From assembly GCF_001667185.1 (NCBI RefSeq), contig NZ_LZIC01000030.1, forward strand, positions 124,001 through 188,000: a DNA stretch of 64,000 nucleotides. The letters are read 5' to 3'. Below the pieces are notes generated by a model, which was given only the letters and a program-made list of their open reading frames with translations, did not search any database and was not told the origin of the DNA. The stretch's first letter is position 1. Every line of letters begins with the position of its first letter. The position numbers and the translations under genes were made by a program. The DNA is from Mycobacterium sp. 852002-50816_SCH5313054-b. GTDB taxonomy: Bacteria > Actinomycetota > Actinomycetes > Mycobacteriales > Mycobacteriaceae. Below, one piece after another: positions 48,855-56,060 of the stretch.

Positions 48855-49387
48855 CGCTGACCTCCATCGTTGACCTGTGCCGCCAGCCGCAGGGCCCGGT
48901 GTTGGAGCACTTTGGCGTTGGCGACGCTGATTCCCAGCTCGGCGGCGGACTCCTTGATCGAATTGCCTTGTAAGAAACGTATTTCCAAAATCTGGCGGTA
49001 CCGGTCCGGCAGGCTGTCGAGGACCCTGGCGACACGCTGGGGCGCGGTGCTGATCGCCTCCTCGCTCTCCGGTGGTTGTTCGATGTCGTCGATCGAGGTT
49101 ATCTCCCGGCCCATGGTCTCCCGCCAGTGCGCGGCCAGGACCGTCCTGGCCGTGGCCCGCAGGTAGGCGCGCACCTCGCCGACGCTGGCCGTCAGGCGCA
49201 GCGGCCGCAGCGCGGCCAGGAAGACCTCCGCGGTGAGGTCCTCGGCGTCGGCGCGGTTGCCCACCCGGGCGAACAGCGTGCGGTACACCCAGGACGCGTT
49301 GTCGGAGTACACGGCCTCCCAGTCGGGATAGCCGTCATCGGGGACCGCGCGCAGCGGACGCGGGCCGGGTTCGTTGTGAGCCGCCAC
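48851..49387 (-). CDS. ECF-type RNA polymerase sigma factor
   Basis: A 178-residue sigma-70 factor with only regions 2 and 4. Region 2 is WVYRTLFARVGNRADAEDLTAEVFLAAL, and region 4 is SLPDRYRQILEIRFLQGNSIKESAAELGISVANAKVLQHRAL with its helix-turn-helix. The GTG start has an AAGGAGG ribosome site. It heads a five-gene operon (sigma, Rieske, cupredoxin, phosphoesterase, membrane protein) in which successive genes mostly overlap by 4 nt. It is not the usual partner of the RslA-like gene 9 kb upstream as far as position shows. Confidence 0.9.
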   Translation of the reverse strand: MAAHNEPGPRPLRAVPDDGYPDWEAVYSDNASWVYRTLFARVGNRADAEDLTAEVFLAALRPLRLTASVGEVRAYLRATARTVLAAHWRETMGREITSIDDIEQPPESEEAISTAPQRVARVLDSLPDRYRQILEIRFLQGNSIKESAAELGISVANAKVLQHRALRLAAQVNDGGQR

Positions 49388-49409
49388 GTGCCTCCTTCAC
49401 CGATAAGTA

Positions 49410-50825
49410 TCAGCTCGGGTTACACGAGAGTTCGCCGGCCATCAGCCGGTCCAGCTTCGCGGCGGTGGCCGACAAGGCCGAGCGGGCGATGCGCAGGATC
49501 CGGTCCCGCACCCGCGGCTTCGCCGACGCCGGCGCCAGCAGGTGACCCATCAGATGTCCGAACAGGTCCAGGCGCGCGGTGGCGAGCCAGGCGGTCAGGT
49601 CCGCGTCGTCGAGCCAGCGCAGCTGATTGCCGTAGTCGGCGCGCGCGACGCGCAACCAGTCGAGGTCGGTGTCGGGATGCGGCAGCGGCGGGCAAAGCTC
49701 GTTCCTCGCGGCGTCGTCGGGGTAAGCGGACTCGACGTGGGCGATCAGCGCCGCGCTGAAGATCTGCTGGCACCCCCGGACGCTCTGCAACGTGATCCGG
49801 CCCGGTTCGAAAACCGGTGTGGCTGGTCGCTTCTCGGCGCCGTCCGCGGTGCAGTCGACGTACAGCGCCGAACCGTCCGCGCGAACGGCGCCGCCGTCGA
49901 GGACCATCTTGTCGGCGTCGACGCGCAGCAGGTGGCCCATGCGCACGACGTCGGTGATGCGGCGCAGCTGCTCCAGCTCGGCGTGGGTGACGGTGGCACA
50001 GCGGTACATGGTGGGGCGGATCGCCGGGTCGATCCGCAGCAGCGCGCCGGCGTCCTCGAGGCGGGAGAACAGGTCGTCGACGGAGTCCGCGTCGCCGACG
50101 GCCCGCAGCTGCGCGGTGAACGCGGCCTTGATCCGGTCGGCGAACAACGACCCCGGCTGGATCGTCGCGCGATCCAGCAGCCACGAGTCCCGCGGCATGA
50201 TCCAGGTCAGCCGGTCCGGGTCGATGCCCTGGCCCAGCAGCCACAGGCAGGTGTCGATGCCGGTCTTGCCGGACCCGACCACGACGTAGCGCTCGCGGGC
50301 GGCCAGCCGGGGCAGGTCGTTGGGCGGGACGCACGCGACGCCGGGCACCACCTCGTACGGCGGCGGCCGCATCGAGGGAACCTCGACGCGCATGTAGGTG
50401 GCGTCGACGATGCGGCCCGTGACGTCGACGGCGTACTCGGTGCCGCCCAGCGTCGTAAAGCGGCCATCACCGCGGTATTCACTCATCGGGAAGTAGGCGA
50501 CGCGCCCGGTCGGCAGGAACCGATGGCGCAGGACGTGGTCGTAGTACGCGCAGACCTCACCGGCGGTCGCCAGCTCGTAAAGCCCCTCGTTCCAGCCAAC
50601 CTGGTCGAGGGCGTCGCGACCGAGCGGCAGCGAGTTGACGCCGTAGAACGCCGACGGCTGGTGCAGCCGCACGAACGGATAGGCCGTGGTCCAGTGCCCG
50701 CCGGGCTGATGGTTGCGATCCACCAGCACCACGCGGGCCCGCGTCTCGCTGACCAGCGTGTCGAGGAACGCCATCCCCATGGCGCCCGCCCCGACCACCA
50801 GGTAGTCGGCTTCGAGGGTGTGCAT
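49410..50825 (-). CDS. FAD/NAD(P)-binding oxidoreductase
   Basis: A 471-residue flavoprotein. The FAD loop is ADYLVVGAGAMGMAF (residues 6-20) with VLVDRNHQPGGHW after it. A second Rossmann loop, VVVGSGKTGIDTCLWLL, is likely for NAD(P)H. It resembles NAD(P)-binding proteins of the lysine/ornithine monooxygenase group, but no precise function is recognised. It lies 22 nt before the sigma gene and 41 nt after the O-methyltransferase gene, from which a GC-rich hairpin separates it. Its link to either operon is unclear. Confidence 0.75.
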   Translation of the reverse strand: MHTLEADYLVVGAGAMGMAFLDTLVSETRARVVLVDRNHQPGGHWTTAYPFVRLHQPSAFYGVNSLPLGRDALDQVGWNEGLYELATAGEVCAYYDHVLRHRFLPTGRVAYFPMSEYRGDGRFTTLGGTEYAVDVTGRIVDATYMRVEVPSMRPPPYEVVPGVACVPPNDLPRLAARERYVVVGSGKTGIDTCLWLLGQGIDPDRLTWIMPRDSWLLDRATIQPGSLFADRIKAAFTAQLRAVGDADSVDDLFSRLEDAGALLRIDPAIRPTMYRCATVTHAELEQLRRITDVVRMGHLLRVDADKMVLDGGAVRADGSALYVDCTADGAEKRPATPVFEPGRITLQSVRGCQQIFSAALIAHVESAYPDDAARNELCPPLPHPDTDLDWLRVARADYGNQLRWLDDADLTAWLATARLDLFGHLMGHLLAPASAKPRVRDRILRIARSALSATAAKLDRLMAGELSCNPS

Positions 50826-50843
50826 ACGGGGTCAAGGCTAACC

Positions 50844-50863
50844 CGGCCGCCTCGCGGCGGCTG
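50844..50863. terminator. GC-rich hairpin after the O-methyltransferase gene
   Basis: GCCGCC-TCGC-GGCGGC (50846-50861) with weak extension on both sides starts a few bases after the stop at 50867 in the minus direction. It has no T-tract. It may end the ThDP-to-methyltransferase operon before the FAD oxidoreductase gene. Confidence 0.4.
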
Positions 50864-50866
50864 CCG

Positions 50867-51958
50867 CTATGTCGCCCGGGCCTCGACCACGCTGAGCGGA
50901 GAAGCGGTTTGCACCACCCGGGTGACCCGGAATCCGGCCTGGCCGAGCAGATCTCGGTACTCGGCGGCGGTGCGTTCGCGGGCCCCCAAGTTCAGCAGCA
51001 TTTCCAAATCCACCCATTTTCCCGGGAAGTCACGGTCGTGCCCGGGGATGACCAGTTCGACCAGTAGCACCGTCGCGTGGGGGCCGGCCGCCGCGCGCAC
51101 ATTGCGCAGGATCTGCACCGCTTTGTCGTCGGGCCAATCGTGGATGATGTTCTTGAGGATGTAGGCGTCGCCACCGCCGGGAACGCTATCGAAAAACGAG
51201 CCCTCCGCGACGCTGACGCGGTCGGCGACGTTGCGCTCGCGCAACAGCTTTGGGGCCTGCGCGACCACCGGGGGCAGGTCGTAAAGTACGCCCCGCGACG
51301 CCGGCGCCCCCGCCAGGATGGCGGCCAGCAGCGGGCCGTGCCCGCCGCCCACGTCGACGATCGTGGGGTAGGCACCGAAGTCGTAGCCGGCGACCACCGG
51401 CCCGTCGGTCAGCTCCGAAACGCTCGTCATCGTCTGGTTGAAGAGGTTGGCAAGCTCGGGGTATCGGTCGAAGTAGTCGAAGCTCGCCGCACCGCGCAAC
51501 GCCGGGACGACCGTCCTTCCGGCGCGAATCGAGTCGACCAACAGGGTCCAGCGTTCGCGCTGTTCGGCCGACCCGTAGAACTGCGCCGCCCACGTCATCG
51601 AGATCGGCGCGTCCGAACGCAGCGTTCCGGCAAGGGAATTGAGCTCATAGCGCCCGTCGCGCCGATGACGGAAGATGCCCTTGCCGACCAATGCCCGCAG
51701 CAGCCGGCCCAGCGCGTCCGCGTCGGCGCCCACCCGGGCGGCCAGCTGGTCGATCGGCAGCGGGCCGTCGGCCAGGGCGTCGGCGACGCCGAGTTGGGCC
51801 ACCGCGGTGATCGCCTGCGAGGTCCAGTTCGCAATGATCATCTCCATCATCGCGGCCGGCGCGGGTGTCAGCCGTTGATGCAGCCGGTACAGGTAGTGGC
51901 GAATCCACTCGAGCGCGCGGGCCAGCCTGGCGGGCGGCACCTTGGTTGAAGGCATCAT
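50867..51958 (-). CDS. SAM-dependent O-methyltransferase
   Basis: A 363-residue methyltransferase of the plant-COMT-like type. An N-terminal winged-helix dimerization domain (AVAQLGVADALADGPLPIDQLAARV) is followed by the SAM site VDVGGGHGPLLAAIL. The catalytic His is in KNIIHDWPDDKAVQIL. Such enzymes methylate phenolic, enolic or N-hydroxy groups of small molecules. The ATG at 51958 overlaps the monooxygenase stop (ATGATG/TGA), so the proteins are co-translated. It is the last gene of the biosynthetic operon. Confidence 0.88.
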   Translation of the reverse strand: MMPSTKVPPARLARALEWIRHYLYRLHQRLTPAPAAMMEMIIANWTSQAITAVAQLGVADALADGPLPIDQLAARVGADADALGRLLRALVGKGIFRHRRDGRYELNSLAGTLRSDAPISMTWAAQFYGSAEQRERWTLLVDSIRAGRTVVPALRGAASFDYFDRYPELANLFNQTMTSVSELTDGPVVAGYDFGAYPTIVDVGGGHGPLLAAILAGAPASRGVLYDLPPVVAQAPKLLRERNVADRVSVAEGSFFDSVPGGGDAYILKNIIHDWPDDKAVQILRNVRAAAGPHATVLLVELVIPGHDRDFPGKWVDLEMLLNLGARERTAAEYRDLLGQAGFRVTRVVQTASPLSVVEARAT

Positions 51959-53184
51959 GTGGCATCGACAAGATCGGTGGTGGTCGCGGCCCCGAGGCTT
52001 CGGTCGATCTGCGCCGACATCCTGCGGTGGCTCACCGCGCACAGGAACGTCGTGAGCGCCCAGGTCATGAAGCGGTCCGAGACCATCGCGGCGGGCCTCA
52101 GCGCGGTCTCGCTGCGCGACACCTGCTGCGTGGTCACCCAGGACACCGCACCGACCTTGCGTCGCCTGGTGTTCTCGTACCGGCGCAGCGCATCCGAGAG
52201 ATCCCGGATCTTGCCGTACGCGCCCCGCCGGCCCTTGCGGAGATCCGAAAGCGCCTTACACAACACCATCGTGTCGAGCAGCGCCTGATTGGTTCCCTGC
52301 GCCAGGGTCGGCGGCATCGTGTGTGCGGCGTCGCCGAGCAGCGTGACCGGCCCGTGGCCCGGGCCCGGGATCGGATGCCGGAAATGGGGGAACGGCGAAG
52401 CGGCCAGATCCTCGTCGGTCACTGTCGCGAGTACCCGGTCAGCCGCCTCGGACCATCCCCCGAAATGGGACCGGATCAGCTCGATCGGGCGTTCTGGTCT
52501 GACGAAGTCGGGCGACCACGGCAGGTCGAACCACCACTGCAGATCCGAACCCCCGGCCGGCCACAGTCCAAGGTTTCCGTGCTCGCCGATAATCATCTGC
52601 GCGGCGTGCTTGTCGCCGATGTCGGGCAGGCTGACCAGCCCCTGCCAGCTGCACCAGCCGGTCGGTTTCGCCTGCGGCGCACCGACGACGCCGCGAACCA
52701 TCGAGTGCAGGCCGTCCGCGCCGATCAACAGGTCCCCTTCGGCCCAGGTGCCGTCGTCGAACTCGAGCCGAACTCCGTCGTGCGTCGTGACGACCCCGGC
52801 CACCCGGCTATTGCAACGGATGCGATCGAGCGGAAAGCCTTCCAGCAGCCGTTCAAGCAGGACCCGACGCGGGACCATCCGAACCGGTGCTCTCAGCCGG
52901 TCGGTGATCGCGGTCAGGTCCACGGTGGCGACCGCGCGGCCGCTCGGTGTGGTGACCCGCACGGTGGACAGTGGCTGACCGGCCCCGTCCATGTCGACCC
53001 CCAGCTGCCGGAGAACGGTCGAGCCATTGGACCAGATGGTCACGGCGCCGCCGCCTGCCGTCGCGTCCGGTCGCCGTTCGAAGACCGTGACGTCGTGTCC
53101 GTCGCGCAACAATCCCCGGGCGGCGGAGATGCCGCCCACGCCGGCGCCGACGATGAGGATCCTGAGCTTGTCGGAATGGTTCAC
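51955..53184 (-). CDS. FAD-dependent monooxygenase (aromatic hydroxylase type)
   Basis: A 409-residue class A flavoprotein hydroxylase. The dinucleotide loop is RILIVGAGVGGISAARGL, the second FAD motif is LLIGADGLHSMVR and the third is TLLGDAAHTMPPTLAQGTNQALLD. Substrates of this family are phenols, quinones or polyketides. I chose the GTG at 53184 because it has a GAGGA ribosome site and follows a newly identified 38-codon gene by 1 nt. A TTG 13 codons upstream lies inside that gene. Confidence 0.87.
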   Translation of the reverse strand: MNHSDKLRILIVGAGVGGISAARGLLRDGHDVTVFERRPDATAGGGAVTIWSNGSTVLRQLGVDMDGAGQPLSTVRVTTPSGRAVATVDLTAITDRLRAPVRMVPRRVLLERLLEGFPLDRIRCNSRVAGVVTTHDGVRLEFDDGTWAEGDLLIGADGLHSMVRGVVGAPQAKPTGWCSWQGLVSLPDIGDKHAAQMIIGEHGNLGLWPAGGSDLQWWFDLPWSPDFVRPERPIELIRSHFGGWSEAADRVLATVTDEDLAASPFPHFRHPIPGPGHGPVTLLGDAAHTMPPTLAQGTNQALLDTMVLCKALSDLRKGRRGAYGKIRDLSDALRRYENTRRRKVGAVSWVTTQQVSRSETALRPAAMVSDRFMTWALTTFLCAVSHRRMSAQIDRSLGAATTTDLVDAT

Positions 53185-53185
53185 T

Positions 53186-53302
53186 TCAGTCCTCGGCGTG
53201 TCGCTCGTAGGCCCAGCGCTCAAGGCGCGCTTGCAGCTTCAGCAGGCCGGCTCCGGCGAACGACATGCCCGCCGAGAAGTAGAGCGTCAGCAGGGGGTCC
53301 AT
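53186..53302 (-). CDS. 38-residue protein encoded between aminotransferase and monooxygenase
   Basis: A small gene with a strong ribosome site (CGGAGG, 8 nt before ATG 53302) and a stop (TGA) separated by one base from the GTG of the FAD monooxygenase. The product begins MDPLLTLYFSAGMSFAGAGL, a hydrophobic N-terminal half that could cross or touch the membrane. The charged C-terminal half is LKLQARLERWAYERHAED. Evidence is the ribosome site, the tight spacing and the lack of any other gene in the 145-bp gap. The function is unknown; it may be a small partner of the monooxygenase. Confidence 0.7.
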   Translation of the reverse strand: MDPLLTLYFSAGMSFAGAGLLKLQARLERWAYERHAED

Positions 53303-53329
53303 TTTCACAACCTCCGGAAGCGATTCGGA

Positions 53330-54373
53330 TCAGCCCCGCGCGCTGGCCAGTGCGGCCAGCACCGCTCGGGTGGACGCGCGGCCTCCGACGGTGATCCGGG
53401 CGGCGCCGTCGGAGTAGTAGCGGGCCGTCAGGCCGGTGTCGCCGAATACCTCTCGCCAGGGTCTCGCGACGGCGGGGAGGTAAACGAAGTTGGCGTGCCC
53501 GCCGGTGGTGTACACACCCTTTGCCCGAAGCCGCCGGGACAGGTAGTCGCGCTCACCGCTGATTCGCAGAATGCGTTGCCGCAACTGGTCTTCGGCGTCG
53601 TAGCACGCCGCGACCGCGACCAGGCTGGTGATGCCCATGCCGAACGGCAGCTGCATCGCCCACAGGGTGGCGGCCAATTCCGGTGAAGAGAACCCGTACC
53701 CGATGCGAAGCCCGGCCAGACCATAGGCCTTCGAGAAGGTCCGCACCACCACGACATTCGGGAATTTCCGGATCAGGTCGGGTCCGTCGATGCGGAGCCT
53801 GGGGGCGACGAACTCGATGTAGGCCTCGTCGAGCAGGACGATCGTGTCATCCGGCACCTGCCGCAGGAATAGCTCCACGTCCGCGACGGGCTCCAGGGTG
53901 CCCGTCGGGTTGTGGGGACGGCACAAGACGACCACGCGGGCGTCCGCCGCCGCTTCCGCCATGGCCCCCAGGTTGTGGTGGCCGCGCGTGTCCAGCGGAA
54001 CGGTGACCGGTGTGAGGTGGGCCATCCGGGCGAAGATCGGGTACCCGTCGAAAGTCGGCTCGCTCAGCACAATCCGATCGCCGGGGCGCGTCATCGCGTG
54101 CAGGACCTGCATCACCACTCCGCTGGCGCCCGCCCCCAGCACGACTTGCTCGTCGCACACCCCGATGTGACCGGCGACCAGGCGGCGCAGCCGCTCGGGC
54201 AGGAACTCCGGGTAACGATTGGCGACATCGATCGAGCGGACCAGCGCCGAGCGCACCGCAGGCAGCGGTGGAAACGGGTTCTCGTTGAGCGATAAGGCGA
54301 ATGGATCGCTCGCGATCGGCAGCGCATCGAGGATCTCGGCGGTGACGGGGCTCGCCGCCAGCATGGGCATCAT
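53330..54373 (-). CDS. PLP-dependent aminotransferase, class I/II (HisC-like)
   Basis: A 347-residue fold-type I aminotransferase related to histidinol-phosphate/aromatic aminotransferases. LSLNENPFPP opens the domain, CRPHNPTGT and LLDEAYIEF bind PLP, and Lys215 in RTFSKAYGLAGLRIGYG is the Schiff base. It is not next to histidine genes, so a pathway-specific role (amination of a keto intermediate or release of an amino-acid-derived keto acid) is more likely. The start overlaps the KAS III-like stop by 1 nt (TGATG). Confidence 0.88.
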   Translation of the reverse strand: MMPMLAASPVTAEILDALPIASDPFALSLNENPFPPLPAVRSALVRSIDVANRYPEFLPERLRRLVAGHIGVCDEQVVLGAGASGVVMQVLHAMTRPGDRIVLSEPTFDGYPIFARMAHLTPVTVPLDTRGHHNLGAMAEAAADARVVVLCRPHNPTGTLEPVADVELFLRQVPDDTIVLLDEAYIEFVAPRLRIDGPDLIRKFPNVVVVRTFSKAYGLAGLRIGYGFSSPELAATLWAMQLPFGMGITSLVAVAACYDAEDQLRQRILRISGERDYLSRRLRAKGVYTTGGHANFVYLPAVARPWREVFGDTGLTARYYSDGAARITVGGRASTRAVLAALASARG

Positions 54374-55392
54374 CAGCTTCGTCCGCCCCAGCGGACCGCC
54401 GCCGCGCCCGCGAAGTCGCCGGCGTGCGCGAAGGCGGCCATCATCACGATGTCACCGGCCTTGACCTGACCGTCCGATATCGCGCGATCCAAGTTGATCG
54501 GGATGCCGGCACCAAACAGGTTGCCGCACTCGTCAAAAGTATCGAGGTGTCTCGATTCGGGCACCTCCAACGCTTCGCGCCAGTTGCGCAAGAACACCCG
54601 GTTGGGCTGGTTGGTGACCAGCAGGTCGATGTCCTTGGGCGCAAGGCCGATTCGATCACAGACCGCCAGCGCTACCTCGGGGACCTGCCGATTTCCCCGC
54701 GCGAGCACCTTGGTGATCTTGGATTCGGTGAACCCGATGGAGGCCTCACCGGGGCCGGGCTGCCACCACTTGCGGGGCGGGTCGATGGCGAGCGTCATGT
54801 CGCCGGCGTATTCGCCGTAGGTGCGGCATTCGATGTCCAGGATCGGGGATTCGTCCGACAGCGTCACCAATCCGACGGCGGCGCCGTCGCCGGGGACCGA
54901 GGCCTGCGCCTTGCGGCGCACCCCGGGCTGGTCGAAGACCTGGCCGGCGGCGTTCTGGGCGATCGCGACCAGCGCGGTGCTGCCCTGTCCGGACGCGAGC
55001 AGTTGACGGGCCACGTTGAGACCCAGGACGAACGCCGCGCAGCCGCCGTTATGCAGATCCAGCACCGAACCCGGACGCATGCCCAACCGGTGCGCGATGC
55101 TGCCGCCCCCGCCATAGAACGGCATGTCGGGCATTTGCGCGTGGGTGATCAGCACGTCGACGTCGGCAATGACGTCGTGGCCGTGCCGTTCGATCAGCCC
55201 TTGGGCCGCCCGCTCGATCATGTCGGTCGCGGTTTCGTCCGGGCCGACGTGATGGCGGAACTTGGGCGCGCGGAACATCAGGTTGGCCGCCAGGTCATCC
55301 GAGCCGGCGAACTGTGCGTAGTAGTCGGCGCCGATCGGTTCGCCGGGCAGGTAGGTGGAGACGTCGGCCAGGCTGACGGTGGGTCGGTTCAT
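54373..55392 (-). CDS. KAS III-like (FabH-type) condensing enzyme with altered triad
   Basis: A 339-residue thiolase-fold enzyme. The nucleophile Cys118 lies in LHNGGCAAFVLG. The Asn of the triad is in DECGNLFGAGIP (Asn291). At the usual HQAN position the protein reads TNQPNR, so the catalytic His is Asn261. Such non-classical KAS III proteins often act as acyltransferases or condense unusual acyl groups rather than starting fatty acids. The ATG overlaps the SRPBCC stop by 4 nt. It is central to the argument that this is a small-molecule pathway. Confidence 0.86.
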   Translation of the reverse strand: MNRPTVSLADVSTYLPGEPIGADYYAQFAGSDDLAANLMFRAPKFRHHVGPDETATDMIERAAQGLIERHGHDVIADVDVLITHAQMPDMPFYGGGGSIAHRLGMRPGSVLDLHNGGCAAFVLGLNVARQLLASGQGSTALVAIAQNAAGQVFDQPGVRRKAQASVPGDGAAVGLVTLSDESPILDIECRTYGEYAGDMTLAIDPPRKWWQPGPGEASIGFTESKITKVLARGNRQVPEVALAVCDRIGLAPKDIDLLVTNQPNRVFLRNWREALEVPESRHLDTFDECGNLFGAGIPINLDRAISDGQVKAGDIVMMAAFAHAGDFAGAAAVRWGGRS

Positions 55393-56060
55393 GATGTGCT
55401 CATCCATTCCGGCGTGACGGGCAAGCCGTTGCGGTGGCGGTATTCGGCGATCGACTTGAGGTTGTTCAGTTCCAGCCCGTGGCCGGCCCCGAAGATGTCC
55501 CAGAAGTCGCCCACCCAGCCCGTGCGCTCCGGCGGGGCGGCCTCGGGATACGGATTGTGGTCGTAGAAGGGGTGGCGGCAATTGGTCCACAGCACAACGG
55601 AACCGGGCTTGCCGAGCACCACTTGCGCGTCGAGCACCCGCATCAGATAGATCATCCACAGGTGCTCGCCCTGGTCCCAGGCGCAGTGGTAGTCGACCGT
55701 GCGGGCCTGCGCGTTGGACACCGTGCGCGTGTAGATCTTGGTGTCCGGAAGCAACCGGTCGTAGGCCAACCAGAGCCCGGGCTCCTCCGTCGGGGTGAAG
55801 TCACGAAGGGTGTAGGTCCACTCCTCGAGGCTGCGGGTGTCGGCCAGGTATTCGAAGAGTTCGTCGGGTGGGCAGTCGACGTAGTCGTTGACCGTGCAGT
55901 ACTGGCCGAAGACCTCGTCGTGCGGATAGACCGATCGCATCTTCGCCATGAACATCGGGGCGGTTTCCTCGAGCGGCGAGGTCTCGATGCGGAACACCCC
56001 CTCGATGGGCCGGGTGGTGCCGCTATGCACGGCGATGTCGTCAAGCGCTGCTACGGACAT
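55389..56060 (-). CDS. SRPBCC/START-like protein
   Basis: A 223-residue protein with the START/polyketide-cyclase-like pattern DYVDCPPDELFEYLADTRSLEEWTYTLRDF, followed by a beta-rich remainder ending RHRNGLPVTPEWMSTS. Members bind hydrophobic ligands and some act as cyclases or aromatases. It has no clear enzymatic signature. The ATG at 56060 lies within the last codons of the ThDP gene (10-nt overlap); the 3' end overlaps the KAS III-like gene by 4 nt. Confidence 0.75.
   Translation of the reverse strand: MSVAALDDIAVHSGTTRPIEGVFRIETSPLEETAPMFMAKMRSVYPHDEVFGQYCTVNDYVDCPPDELFEYLADTRSLEEWTYTLRDFTPTEEPGLWLAYDRLLPDTKIYTRTVSNAQARTVDYHCAWDQGEHLWMIYLMRVLDAQVVLGKPGSVVLWTNCRHPFYDHNPYPEAAPPERTGWVGDFWDIFGAGHGLELNNLKSIAEYRHRNGLPVTPEWMSTS

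Noticed and set aside
48851..49387. This ECF sigma factor as the partner of the RslA-like protein
   Set aside because: They are 9 kb apart, the sigma has its own Rieske partner gene, and no TGAACC/CGT motif was found before the sigma operon. It is not excluded, only unsupported.
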